Assembly (NCBI GenBank): GCA_049303315.1
Contig: JBAQMZ010000054.1
Span: 1 to 64,000 of the forward strand
Length of the DNA stretch: 64,000 nt
Direction: 5' to 3'
Source: Methanoperedens sp049303315
Lineage (GTDB): Archaea > Halobacteriota > Methanosarcinia > Methanosarcinales > Methanoperedenaceae
Shown: positions 15,007 through 23,923 of the stretch, in pieces
Position numbering within the stretch: the stretch's first letter is position 1
How the letters are laid out: each line of letters begins with the position of its first letter
Made by a program: the position numbers and the translations under genes
Notes under the pieces: generated by a model
Databases searched by the model: none
Told to the model about the DNA's origin: nothing
What the model saw: the letters and a program-made list of their open reading frames with translations, nothing else

Positions 15007-15438
15007 ATGAGTACTAACATAACAAATTCCATGGATAGATTGTTAGGAAGCATTATTGACGATTATACTTTATTTAAAATTATTCAAGCACTTATAGTAA
15101 TCCTCTCCTTGTTCACGGTTTATCTTGGCATCCAGATAGCTCTGACATGGAAATTCCTGCAAAAAGAAACGTTGAATACAGATGAAATAATTTCGCAAAA
15201 AGGAAGTTTCATTCGAAGCAGCATATTTATTATCATTACAGGGTTTTTTATGCTATCTCATGAATTTTTTGAAGGTTCTGAGGACATTGCGCCGGATTCT
15301 ACCACATATGAAATGTTTGAACTCATAGCATTTTCTGGATTAGTACTGTTTCTCTATGAGTGGTATAAAATATTGAATAAAGTCAAAAAGAAGTATCACG
15401 GCGAATTTAATCATTTCGATATCAAAAACCTGCCCTAA
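15007..15438 (+). CDS. Small membrane protein, three predicted helices
   Basis: 143 residues, function unknown. Hydrophobic helices are at about 24-48 (FKIIQALIVILSLFTVYLGI), 69-84 (SSIFIIITGFFMLSHEF) and 105-121 (MFELIAFSGLVLFLYEW), followed by a basic tail (KKVKKKYHGEF). The loop between helices 2 and 3 is acidic (EGSEDIAPDS). No motif recognised; similar small proteins occur next to archaeal sensor systems, but no partner is nearby. It lies between the intact and decayed cysteine desulfurase 3' ends and converges with the intact gene. Confidence 0.6.
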   Translation: MSTNITNSMDRLLGSIIDDYTLFKIIQALIVILSLFTVYLGIQIALTWKFLQKETLNTDEIISQKGSFIRSSIFIIITGFFMLSHEFFEGSEDIAPDSTTYEMFELIAFSGLVLFLYEWYKILNKVKKKYHGEFNHFDIKNLP

Positions 15439-15462
15439 CCAATAAAAAGTCAATCGTTATTT

Positions 15463-16695
15463 TCACGGATTAAACAACCCGATCGTCTTCCCCAGCACAT
15501 CAATGAACTTCCGTGCCTCTTCCTCTGTATTATACAAATAAAGCGAAGCCCTCACCGCAGCCTCGCACTTGCGGTAGTTGAACCACGAATGCACGCAGAA
15601 TGCACCTGAGCGCACCTCGATATTCTCGGTCTCATCAAGCACAAGCGCTATATCATGGGCGTCGCCTCCCTTTGGAAGCTCGACTGTGAAAGAGATGATG
15701 CCCCCCCTCATGCCCGGCTCCTGCGGGCCTATGATTTTCAGCCCCGGCATGTCCTTTATCCCGTTGGTAATAATCGTATTCAGCCGCTTTTCATGCTCCT
15801 CAATATTAGATAGCCCGATATTATTCAGGTAATCAACCGCTGCGCCAGAGCCTATGATGCCTGCATAGTTCTGCAAGCCAGCCTCGAATTTCTCAGGCGG
15901 AGGCAGGAATTTTGCACCATCGTACGTGGTATCGCTTACCGTATCCCCGCCAACGATGAAAGGCGCAAGCTCAGAAAGTAAGTCATGTTTCCCGTAGAGC
16001 ACGCCCATACCCGTTGGCCCTGCCATCTTGTGCACCGAGAGCGCGAAGAAATCAACGTCCAGCGCCTTCACATCCACAGGTTTGTGCGGGGCGCTCTGGG
16101 CGCCGTCGAGCATTACAAGCGCACCGTGTTCGTGGGCGATTTTGATTATCTCTTTTGCAGGAATGGTATATCCGTCAAGGTTCGCTGTATGGACCATGCT
16201 CACGAGCCGCACGTTCTTATTTTTGCTCATTATTTCCTCGAACTGGGGAACGTTAAAGGTATTATCGGGATTTGAGTAAACGACCACGTGCTTTATCCCG
16301 CGCTTATGAGCCTGTATCTGCCAGGGGATGAGGTTTGAATTGTGTTCCCTATCGGTTGTGAGAACTATGTCCCCTTTATTAATCTCAAGTGAATTTGCGA
16401 CGAGATTTAACCCCTCGGTAGTATTCCGGGTGAAGATAATTTCCTCGGGGCATGATGCGCCCAGGAACTTCCGGAATTTCTCCCGCGCCTCTGTCACTTT
16501 CTCGTCCACTTTCTTTGCCATCTTGTGTATGGAACGCCCGCCGCATACCGGATACTCGTTGTAGTATTCGTTCATTGCATCCATGACCTGCTTTGGTTTC
16601 AGGGTCATGCAGGCGTTGTCGAAATAGATAGGGTACTTGCCATTCCATTTCTTCCAGAGCGCAGGGAAATCGGAGCGGATTTTTTGGATGTCCAT
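15463..16695 (-). CDS. Cysteine desulfurase (SufS/Csd-like)
   Basis: A 410-residue PLP enzyme that releases sulfur from cysteine as a persulfide for Fe-S clusters or tRNA thiolation. Landmarks: FDNACMTLKPKQVMDAM, FTRNTTEGLNLVANS, TDREHNSNLIPWQ, MLDGAQSAPH, and the PLP lysine in LSVHKMAGPTGMG. The catalytic Cys lies in RSGAFCVHSWFNYRK. Start ATG 16695 gives the normal N-terminus (DIQKIRSDFPALW). The last 72 codons are duplicated at 14744-14962. It is monocistronic and divergent from the SelB-like gene over 109 bp, which holds AT-rich promoter-like sequence. Confidence 0.92.
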   Translation of the reverse strand: MDIQKIRSDFPALWKKWNGKYPIYFDNACMTLKPKQVMDAMNEYYNEYPVCGGRSIHKMAKKVDEKVTEAREKFRKFLGASCPEEIIFTRNTTEGLNLVANSLEINKGDIVLTTDREHNSNLIPWQIQAHKRGIKHVVVYSNPDNTFNVPQFEEIMSKNKNVRLVSMVHTANLDGYTIPAKEIIKIAHEHGALVMLDGAQSAPHKPVDVKALDVDFFALSVHKMAGPTGMGVLYGKHDLLSELAPFIVGGDTVSDTTYDGAKFLPPPEKFEAGLQNYAGIIGSGAAVDYLNNIGLSNIEEHEKRLNTIITNGIKDMPGLKIIGPQEPGMRGGIISFTVELPKGGDAHDIALVLDETENIEVRSGAFCVHSWFNYRKCEAAVRASLYLYNTEEEARKFIDVLGKTIGLFNP

Positions 16696-16804
16696 TATGA
16701 TTACAAAAGTAGTTAAGATGTGATATAAATTTTGGTTAATGAGAACCTTTCGCCAATTTCATATAATTTCATATATCTAGAGACTAATTATAACAGGGAT
16801 TATT

Positions 16805-17845
16805 ATGGCAAACGTAGCAATCATAGGCAGCGAAAAATCAGGCAGGTCAAGTCTTGCAGCAAACCTGGGGAAGAAGGGCACCGAGTCGGATATTACACTT
16901 TATAATTTAGTAAAAGGCGACAGGATATATTCCTTCGTGGATGCGAATGGGTATCCGGCATCATTAAAATCACTTATCCAGACAATAAACCTCTCGGATA
17001 TCGCCCTTGTCTGCGTTCCCTCAAGCGGTCTTAATGCGCAGGTCGGTGAATGTATCATTGCGCTCGATTTGCTCGGGAATAAACGCGGGCTTTTTGTCAT
17101 CACAATGTCGGATAAATCAAATCCCATGGCTATTGCTGAATTATCCGAAAAAATAAAAGCTATCGCCAGAGGGACGAACCTTGAGAAATGGGAATCGATT
17201 GCAATTTCAACCACCACCTTTGAAGGACTGGAAAACCTCAAGGAAAAGCTCTTTGCGCTCGGGGAAGAAGTAAGGGCTGCAAACGCCCTGAAGAACGCCC
17301 TCCCCCAGCGCGTCATGGTGGATCATTTCTTTAATGTCACAGGCATGGGATGCGTGGTGCTTGGGGTTGTGACACAGGGAACTCTCAAAGTACATGATAG
17401 CCTGACCACTTTCCCGATTAACATACCCACTGAGATACGCTCAATCCAGAGTAATGACGTGGACATGAAAACCGCGCCAGCAGGTACAAGAGTAGGACTT
17501 GCGCTAAAAGGAATACAGTCAAAAGACTTCGACAGAGGGTACATAATTTCGCAGAAAGAAGAGGTAGCAACAAAATTCAACCTCAAATGCCGCCTCACGA
17601 AATTCACGCCGGGTTTGGGTGTGGGCGATGCGGTTCATCTGTTCGCAGGACTTCAGGACATGCCTGCGACCATCAACAGTATGGCAATGGGCGGAAAGGA
17701 CGTGACACAAGCGCCTCCGGGTTCTGAGTGTAATGTCACCATGACGGCACAGAAAGATATCGCATACAGCAGAAGTGACAGGTTTTTGATTGTCCAGCTC
17801 AATAATCCAAAACAGAGGCTGGTTGCAGGCTGTGAGGTCGTTTAG
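16805..17845 (+). CDS. SelB/EF-Tu-like protein with degenerate GTPase motifs
   Basis: 346 residues: a G-domain-like region (1-about 175) followed by EF-Tu domain 2-like (VMVDHFFNVTGMGCVVLGVVTQGTL) and domain 3-like (FNLKCRLTKFTPG) barrels. The P loop is GSEKSGRSS rather than GxxxxGK(S/T), switch II reads DANGYP rather than DxxG, and the guanine motif is TMSDKS rather than NKxD, so GTP hydrolysis may be lost. Paralogues of this kind occur in methanosarcinal genomes and are often mislabelled selenocysteine elongation factor. It is followed by the IMPase gene with 4 bp between stop and the preferred start. Possible role in translation or RNA binding; unproven. Confidence 0.75.
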   Translation: MANVAIIGSEKSGRSSLAANLGKKGTESDITLYNLVKGDRIYSFVDANGYPASLKSLIQTINLSDIALVCVPSSGLNAQVGECIIALDLLGNKRGLFVITMSDKSNPMAIAELSEKIKAIARGTNLEKWESIAISTTTFEGLENLKEKLFALGEEVRAANALKNALPQRVMVDHFFNVTGMGCVVLGVVTQGTLKVHDSLTTFPINIPTEIRSIQSNDVDMKTAPAGTRVGLALKGIQSKDFDRGYIISQKEEVATKFNLKCRLTKFTPGLGVGDAVHLFAGLQDMPATINSMAMGGKDVTQAPPGSECNVTMTAQKDIAYSRSDRFLIVQLNNPKQRLVAGCEVV

Positions 17846-17849
17846 ACCA

Positions 17850-18644
17850 ATGTCTTATTACGAACTTTGCAGCAATGTCGCAGAGGCGATACAGCAGGCG
17901 GTTTCAGGGCTGATTGGAAAACCAGAAGCTGGTGTTACGCTTCGCATAGGCGCCGACGGCACGCCCACTGAAAAGATAGATGAAGTTGCGGAAAATGCAG
18001 CCCTGTCCGTGCTTGAGAAAGACGGCAGGTCGATGCGGTTTGTGAGCGAGGAACTGGGTGAAAAGAGAATCGGCAAAAAACCTGAGTTTACGTTCGTACT
18101 TGACCCGATAGATGGCACCTTCAATGCTGTGAACAACATTCCATTTTTCTGTGTGCCAATTGCAATCGGCGGCTCTGACCTTTCAGACATCAGATACGGG
18201 TACGTGAGGAACCTCGTTAACGGGGATATTTATACAGCTGAGAAAGGAAAAGGCGCGTATTTGAAGACACCGTATTTAAATACGGGGACTAAAATACACG
18301 TATCCAGTGTTTCGGAACTGCCCGGGTTGAGTGTAATATCATACAGCCACAGCCCTCATGCCGTGCCTATAAATAACCATAAAGTAAGGAGAGTACGGGT
18401 ATTCGGGTGTGCCGCGCTTGAACTTTGCTATATCGCATCCGGCATATTCGATGCTTTTATCGACATGCGGAACATGCTTCGTGTTACTGATATAGCGGCT
18501 TCGAAATTGATTGTACAGGAAGCGGGCGGAGTGGTCACGGATGGAAACGGTAAACCGCTCTCTACGGAACTTGACGTGACAAAAAGGGTGAATATGATCG
18601 CCAGTAACGGTATGGTTCACGATAGATTACTTGAACTTGTATAG
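17850..18644 (+). CDS. suhB: Inositol monophosphatase / fructose-1,6-bisphosphatase (archaeal bifunctional type)
   Basis: A Mg-dependent sugar phosphatase of 264 residues. Metal and phosphate motifs are present: EELGEKR (Glu ligand), DPIDGTFNAVNNIPFF (DPxDGT), and the C-terminal VTDIAASKLIVQEAGG. The open frame extends back to 17790 but that overlaps the previous coding region; ATG 17850 matches the family. After GAYL the protein has KTPYLNTG before TKIHVSS, where relatives read approximately GAYLNGxKIxVS: an insertion of about seven codons. That DNA contains the CCGTATTTAAATACGG palindrome (18271-18286) also found at 3102-3123. It is followed by NAD kinase with a short gap, probably one operon. 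Confidence 0.88.
   Translation: MSYYELCSNVAEAIQQAVSGLIGKPEAGVTLRIGADGTPTEKIDEVAENAALSVLEKDGRSMRFVSEELGEKRIGKKPEFTFVLDPIDGTFNAVNNIPFFCVPIAIGGSDLSDIRYGYVRNLVNGDIYTAEKGKGAYLKTPYLNTGTKIHVSSVSELPGLSVISYSHSPHAVPINNHKVRRVRVFGCAALELCYIASGIFDAFIDMRNMLRVTDIAASKLIVQEAGGVVTDGNGKPLSTELDVTKRVNMIASNGMVHDRLLELV
18271..18290. repeat. Copy of the TATTTAAATA palindrome inside coding sequence
   Basis: Twenty bases identical (inverted) to 3102-3121. It falls in an apparent in-frame insertion in the IMPase gene. It could also be a 15-bp tandem duplication, as the local protein reads YLKTP then YLNTG. Confidence 0.5.
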
Positions 18645-18680
18645 ACGAGTTATGAATAAAGAGATATGCAGGAGGACGGG

Positions 18681-19502
18681 ATGAGAAAAATCGGGATAAT
18701 TTCAAGATGCGACAGGGATGATGTGCTTGCCATGGTTAAAGATATCGTGCATCATCTTAAATCAAAAGCTGTTGTGCTGATAGACCCAAGGACAGCCGAA
18801 ATGCTCCATCAAAAAGGCACGCCGATGAATGAGATGAAAAAAGCAGGCGCGGAATTTATAGTTTCCATAGGCGGCGACGGGACTGTGCTTCGCGGTATCC
18901 AGAAAATGGATGACCCGCTGCCTGTGCTTGGTATCAATATGGGCACTATAGGTTTTCTTGTGGATGTGAATCCTGAAAATGCGCTGGAAGTTATTGATAA
19001 AGTGTTATCTGGCTTTGAGGTCGAGGAACGCTCTCGCCTTTCAATCGCAGTAAATGATGAAAACCTGCCTCCTGCTACCAATGAAATGGTGATTCTCACT
19101 GCAAGTCCGGCCAAGATGCTTGCGTATCGGATTTTCGTGGATAAAAGCCCGCTTGAGGAATTGCGGGCTGACGGCGTTGTTTTTGCCACATCAACAGGTT
19201 CAACTGCATACGCAATGAGCGCAGGGGGTCCGATAGTTGACCCGAGGGTGGACGGGACCGTAATCGTTCCCCTGGCGCCTTTTAAATTATCATCAAGACC
19301 ATGGGTTGTCCCCGCACAAAGCGAGATAAGGGTGGAATTAACGATACCGAAAAAAGAAGCTGTTCTCGTAATAGACGGGCAGTATACAAGGAAGATAAAA
19401 GAGGATGATACCATCCTTATCACAAAGGCTGATAAACCCGCGAGATTTGTGAAAACGAGAGAGGGCGGGTTTTATGAAAAGGTCAGGAGCAAGCTGGCTT
19501 AA
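18681..19502 (+). CDS. nadK: NAD kinase
   Basis: Phosphorylates NAD to NADP. The signature GGDGTVLRG (ISIGGDGTVLRGIQKM) is intact, followed by LGINMGTIGFLVDV, ATSTGSTAYAMSAGGPIVDP and KLSSRPWVVP, all diagnostic of the family. Length 273 is normal. The frame allows a start at 18666, but GGAGG at 18671-18675 sits five bases before ATG 18681, so the latter is chosen (RKIGIISR). It follows the IMPase gene by 36 nt; in some archaea the two activities are fused, so adjacency and shared transcription make sense. Confidence 0.94.
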   Translation: MRKIGIISRCDRDDVLAMVKDIVHHLKSKAVVLIDPRTAEMLHQKGTPMNEMKKAGAEFIVSIGGDGTVLRGIQKMDDPLPVLGINMGTIGFLVDVNPENALEVIDKVLSGFEVEERSRLSIAVNDENLPPATNEMVILTASPAKMLAYRIFVDKSPLEELRADGVVFATSTGSTAYAMSAGGPIVDPRVDGTVIVPLAPFKLSSRPWVVPAQSEIRVELTIPKKEAVLVIDGQYTRKIKEDDTILITKADKPARFVKTREGGFYEKVRSKLA

Positions 19503-19593
19503 TAGTAAACAACGGCGGATAAGCTCGCGAACTCATAATCGCCAATAGTTAGTTTTAAAATGTATTGGGATGGTTATGATATAGGAGACATAT

Positions 19594-20802
19594 ATGAAAG
19601 CTATAATTCTCGCTGCAGGCGAGGGACTAAGATGCCGCCCCCTCACCCTGACACGCTCAAAGGTTATGCTCCCGGTCGCCAATAAGCCGATTCTGGAATA
19701 TATTATCCGTGCACTGGCGCAAAATGATATAAAAGATATAATCCTTGTCGTCGGATATAAAAAAGAACGCATAATGGACTATTTCGGCGACGGCATCGAG
19801 TTTGGCGCGAATATCAATTACGTAGAACAGGAAGTCCAGCTCGGGACGGCTCATGCCATTAAACTGGCAAAACCTCTTATTGATGAAAAGTTCCTCGTTC
19901 TCAATGGGGACAACCTAATCGACGAAAGTACAATTGCCGACCTGCTTGCAGGCGCATCAGGAGACATTACGCTTCTCACTGTCATACGCGAACAGACGAT
20001 TGGATATGGTGTGGTATTGCAGGATAAGGGACGGGTTTCACGGCTTATTGAAAAACCCAGGGAAAAAATAAGCCATCTTGTAAATACCGGCATTTACATG
20101 TTCTCACCCTCGATAATCGACGAAATAAACAGGACGCCGGTCTCCGATACTGGAGAATACGCCATCACCGACACTATCCAGAGGATAATAGACGGGGGCG
20201 GCAAAGTTACGCATGTCACCACACATTCCACATGGATTGATGCGGTGCACTCATGGGATTTACTAAAAGCAAATGCAACATTGCTTGGCAAATTCGAAGA
20301 TATGGAAAATAAAGGGGTAGTCGAAAAAGGCGCAATAATAGCAGGAGACGTGGCAGTTGGCAAAAATTCAATTATCAGGTCGGGTTCGTATATCGTGGGC
20401 CCGGTTGTAATAGGCAAAAACTGCGATATAGGTCCAAGTGCAACAATATTACCATCGACAGCCATAGGGGATAATTGCAGGGTCGGTTCGTTCACCGAAG
20501 TTGAGAATAGTATCATCATGTACGATGTGCGTATCGGGGCGGGTTCTTTCATATCAAATTCGATCATAGGCGCCCACAATAGTATTGGTCCTCATTTTTG
20601 CACCGGCGTGGGGAAGGATTTGAAGATTGAAATGAAAGGCATATTGCACCATGCTGATGAACTCGGAACCGTAATAGGCGACAGTAATATTATTGGTCTT
20701 TCGGTTTTGGTGGAGGCAGGCAAAATGATCGCAACAGGCTGCTCTGTCGAATCAGGGGTTAAAATCGCAAGGGATATACCGCAGGATTCCACTGTTTTAT
20801 GA
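19594..20802 (+). CDS. glmU: Bifunctional sugar-1-phosphate nucleotidylyltransferase/acetyltransferase (GlmU-like), paralogue 1
   Basis: 402 residues. The N-terminal half is a nucleotidyltransferase: MKAIILAAGEGLRCRPLT, SKVMLPVANKPILEYI, and VLNGDNLID. The C-terminal half is a left-handed beta-helix of hexapeptides (VVIGKNCDIGPSATILPSTAIGDNCRVGS). In archaea such fusions acetylate glucosamine-1-phosphate and charge it with UTP to make UDP-GlcNAc; some family members make dTDP- or UDP-glucose instead. AGGAGA at 19584-19589 is a good ribosome site for ATG 19594. First gene of the run glmU-glmS-glmM-glmU2 with gaps of 7 nt, -4 nt and 4 nt, so one operon for UDP-GlcNAc. Confidence 0.88.
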   Translation: MKAIILAAGEGLRCRPLTLTRSKVMLPVANKPILEYIIRALAQNDIKDIILVVGYKKERIMDYFGDGIEFGANINYVEQEVQLGTAHAIKLAKPLIDEKFLVLNGDNLIDESTIADLLAGASGDITLLTVIREQTIGYGVVLQDKGRVSRLIEKPREKISHLVNTGIYMFSPSIIDEINRTPVSDTGEYAITDTIQRIIDGGGKVTHVTTHSTWIDAVHSWDLLKANATLLGKFEDMENKGVVEKGAIIAGDVAVGKNSIIRSGSYIVGPVVIGKNCDIGPSATILPSTAIGDNCRVGSFTEVENSIIMYDVRIGAGSFISNSIIGAHNSIGPHFCTGVGKDLKIEMKGILHHADELGTVIGDSNIIGLSVLVEAGKMIATGCSVESGVKIARDIPQDSTVL

Positions 20803-20809
20803 GGTAAAA

Positions 20810-22624
20810 ATGTGCGGCATAGTGGGATACGTCGGGAAAAATGAAGCTACTCCTGTACTTCTTGATGCATTAAAGAGGCTTGAATACAGGGGATATGATT
20901 CTGCCGGGATAGCGGTATTAACGGATAAAGGTCTGTCGGTCTATAAAACCGAAGGAAAAATTTCGAACCTTGAATCAAAACTCCCCGATATAAAGGGGTC
21001 ATGCGGCATCGGGCATACGCGCTGGGCAACACAGGGCGCACCAACGACGATAAATGCACATCCCCATGTTTCGGGGAATATTGCGGTTGTGCATAACGGT
21101 ATCATCGAGAACTACCAGGAATTGTACGATGAACTAAAAAATGAGGGTTATGAATTTGTCTCAGAAACGGATACAGAGGTCCTGGCGCATCTGGCACACA
21201 GGTACTATAAAGGCAACCTTGTCGCCGCGGTCATAGAAGGGCTTAAGAAAGTAAAAGGTTCTTATGCCGCCGCATTTATATGTGAGGATTCGGAGCAGGT
21301 GGTAGCAGCCAGGAAAGACAGTCCCCTTGTTGCAGGTATAGGAAACGGGGAGAATTTTATCGCATCTGATGTCACGGCGCTCTTGAAATATACGCGTAAG
21401 GTGGCCTACATGCATGATTTTGAGATTGTGTCGTTATCCAGGGAAAACTTAGAATTTTTCAATTTTGATGGGAAGCCTGTTAAAAAGAAAACAGAGTCAA
21501 TAGAGTGGAACATTGAAGCTGCTGAAAAATCAGGGTATCCGCATTTCATGCTAAAAGAGATACATGAGCAGACAATATCGGTTCATGATACGTTAATGGG
21601 GCGGCTATCCGAGCTTGGCGGGGATGTTATGCTTTCGGAAGTCACACTGACCAGGGAAGAAATCCGGGAGCTTGAGCGGATTGTTATTATTGCATGCGGG
21701 ACATCCTATAATGCAGGGCTTCTCGGGAAGTACCTGTTTGAGGGACTTGCCGGCATACATACGGACGTGGAGATAAGTTCGGAGTTCCGGTATGCGAATC
21801 CCGTGCTGGGTGAGTCCACGCTTGTTATTTCAATATCCCAGTCAGGTGAGACCGCTGATACAATCGCCGCTACCAGGGAGGCAAAGACCTACGGCTGCAG
21901 AACCCTTGCAGTCACGAACGCTGTGGGAACCACTCTTTCCCGCGAAGTCGAAAACATCGTTTACACGAGGGCAGGACCTGAGATAGGGGTTGCTGCCACC
22001 AAGACTTTCACCTCCCAGCTTATTGTCCTTTACCTGCTGGCGGTTCATTTTGCGAAAACAAAGAAAAGAATGGACGTGGACAGGTCAAAACGCTTGCTTG
22101 TATCGCTAAAGCAGCTGCCTGGGATGATACAGCAAATTCTTAACAACAAGGAAACAATCATGAAACAGGCAAAGCGATTTTCAAATGCCAGGGATTATTT
22201 CTTTTTGGGCAGGTCTTTGAATTACCCTGTTGCACTTGAAGGAGCGTTGAAGCTGAAGGAAATTTCTTATATACATGCCGAAGGGTACGCGGCAGGCGAG
22301 TTAAAACATGGTCCCCTCGCCCTTATCTCAAAAGATACGCCGGTAGTGGCTCTGGCTACAAGGGGTTCAACGTACGATAAGATGCTCAACAATATTAAAG
22401 AAGTAAAAGCGCGGGGTTCGCCGGTCCTGGCTATTGCAAGCATGGATGATACTGAGATCGCAAAATATGTTGACGCGGTAATAAGAGTGCCGGTGACGGA
22501 CGAATTGCTATACCCGGTACTATCCTCAGTCGTGGTTCAGCTTCTGGCTTATTACACTGCGGATGCTCTGGGTTGCCCGATCGATAAACCCAGAAACCTG
22601 GCAAAAAGCGTAACGGTGGAATGA
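20810..22624 (+). CDS. glmS: Glutamine--fructose-6-phosphate aminotransferase (isomerizing)
   Basis: Makes glucosamine-6-phosphate from fructose-6-phosphate and glutamine. The protein begins MCGIVGYVG, leaving the N-terminal catalytic Cys after Met removal; the glutaminase half continues with YRGYDSAGIA, GHTRWATQG and ENYQEL. The C-terminal half has two SIS domains (VISISQSGETADTIAATREAK; GRSLNYPVALEGALKLKEISY) and ends DKPRNLAKSVTVE, the standard family C-terminus. 604 residues, full length. Its stop overlaps the glmM start (ATGA). Confidence 0.97.
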   Translation: MCGIVGYVGKNEATPVLLDALKRLEYRGYDSAGIAVLTDKGLSVYKTEGKISNLESKLPDIKGSCGIGHTRWATQGAPTTINAHPHVSGNIAVVHNGIIENYQELYDELKNEGYEFVSETDTEVLAHLAHRYYKGNLVAAVIEGLKKVKGSYAAAFICEDSEQVVAARKDSPLVAGIGNGENFIASDVTALLKYTRKVAYMHDFEIVSLSRENLEFFNFDGKPVKKKTESIEWNIEAAEKSGYPHFMLKEIHEQTISVHDTLMGRLSELGGDVMLSEVTLTREEIRELERIVIIACGTSYNAGLLGKYLFEGLAGIHTDVEISSEFRYANPVLGESTLVISISQSGETADTIAATREAKTYGCRTLAVTNAVGTTLSREVENIVYTRAGPEIGVAATKTFTSQLIVLYLLAVHFAKTKKRMDVDRSKRLLVSLKQLPGMIQQILNNKETIMKQAKRFSNARDYFFLGRSLNYPVALEGALKLKEISYIHAEGYAAGELKHGPLALISKDTPVVALATRGSTYDKMLNNIKEVKARGSPVLAIASMDDTEIAKYVDAVIRVPVTDELLYPVLSSVVVQLLAYYTADALGCPIDKPRNLAKSVTVE

Positions 22625-23919
22625 TTATGGCATTATTTGGCTCATCAGGAATAAGGGGTCTTGCAAACAAGGAAATAACTCCCGGACTTGCGCTCAAGGT
22701 CGGGCTTGCATTGGGTTCCATGCATGATTCGGCAGTCATCGGGCGCGACCCGAGGACTTCGGGAGAAATGATAGAGCATGCTGTTATTTCGGGACTATTG
22801 TCTGCGGGATGCCATGTCACTCGCATCGGGATGGTATCCACTCCCACGCTTGCATATGCGGCAAGGAACTATGATTGCGGCGTAATGGTGACGGCATCGC
22901 ATAATCCGCCTGAATATGGCGGCATAAAACTCTGGAACAGGGACGGGATGGCATTTGATTCAAAACAGCAGGATGAAATCGAATCGGTAATACAAAATAA
23001 GGCATGGAAGATGGCAGAATGGAACAGCATCGGCAGGGTGAATGAAGCCAATGTAATCGAAGAGCATGCGGAAATGATTCTCGGGAAAGTAAGCCGCGCT
23101 TCATTGAAAGTGGTAATTGATTGCGGATGCGGGGCTGCATCCACGATTACCCCGTATGTCCTGAGGCGCATGGGCTGTCATGTAATAACCCTTAATTCGC
23201 AACCAGACGGCTTTTTCCCTGCAAGGAATCCTGAGCCGGTTGAGAAGAATCTTGAAATGTTGAAAAAAGCTACGGTCGCATTCGGGGCTGACCTGGGAAT
23301 AGCCCACGACGGGGATGCAGACAGGATGATGGCAGTTGACGGTCTTGGCAGGTTTGTGGAGGGTGATAAGCTCCTGGCTTTCTTTGGCCTCCGTGAAACC
23401 AAAAAGAGCATCGTTGTGCCTGTGGATACATCGATAATGGTGGATGATGTCTTAAAAGGCAGGAAAGTTTACAGGACGCGCGTTGGGGACGTGTATGTGG
23501 CTGAAGAATTGAAAAAGAGAAATGCAGATTTTGGCGGTGAACCTTCAGGAAGCTGGATTTTTCCGGGGATTTCCCTCTGCCCTGATGGAATATACGCCGC
23601 AGCCCGGCTTGTAGAAATAGTAGAAAACGAGGGACGTCTCGATTCGCTGTTAGATGAATTGCCTGCATATCCCATGGTACGGGGAACAATTGCCTGCAGT
23701 AACGACAAGAAAGAGGTTGCAATGGGAAAAATCGGTATGGAATTAAAAAAAATGGGCGATGTGAGCATTATTGATGGTGTAAGGGTAGAAACAAAGAACG
23801 GATGGATACTTGTGCGTCCGAGTGGGACTGAGCCAAAAATACGGATAACGGCAGAAGCCCGAAATAATGTAGAAAAACTGTATGCGAGTGCGGAAAAGAT
23901 AGTCAAAGAGGCGCTTTAG
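22621..23919 (+). CDS. glmM: Phosphoglucosamine mutase (phosphoglucomutase/phosphomannomutase family)
   Basis: Converts glucosamine-6-phosphate to glucosamine-1-phosphate. The active-site phosphoserine motif is VTASHNPPEYGG; the metal loop is AHDGDADRMM; the sugar loop is GGEPSGSWIF; the phosphate loop near the end is VRPSGTEPKIRI. 432 residues is usual for the archaeal type. Start either at ATG 22621 (overlapping glmS by four bases) or at ATG 22627 (MALFGSSGIRG). Placement between glmS and a GlmU-like gene supports the glucosamine role over plain phosphomannomutase, though dual use is common in archaea. Confidence 0.92.
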   Translation: MIMALFGSSGIRGLANKEITPGLALKVGLALGSMHDSAVIGRDPRTSGEMIEHAVISGLLSAGCHVTRIGMVSTPTLAYAARNYDCGVMVTASHNPPEYGGIKLWNRDGMAFDSKQQDEIESVIQNKAWKMAEWNSIGRVNEANVIEEHAEMILGKVSRASLKVVIDCGCGAASTITPYVLRRMGCHVITLNSQPDGFFPARNPEPVEKNLEMLKKATVAFGADLGIAHDGDADRMMAVDGLGRFVEGDKLLAFFGLRETKKSIVVPVDTSIMVDDVLKGRKVYRTRVGDVYVAEELKKRNADFGGEPSGSWIFPGISLCPDGIYAAARLVEIVENEGRLDSLLDELPAYPMVRGTIACSNDKKEVAMGKIGMELKKMGDVSIIDGVRVETKNGWILVRPSGTEPKIRITAEARNNVEKLYASAEKIVKEAL

Positions 23920-23923
23920 GTTC

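Noticed and set aside
17790..17849. Upstream start for the IMPase gene
   Set aside because: It overlaps the end of the SelB-like gene in another frame, and the family N-terminus fits ATG 17850.
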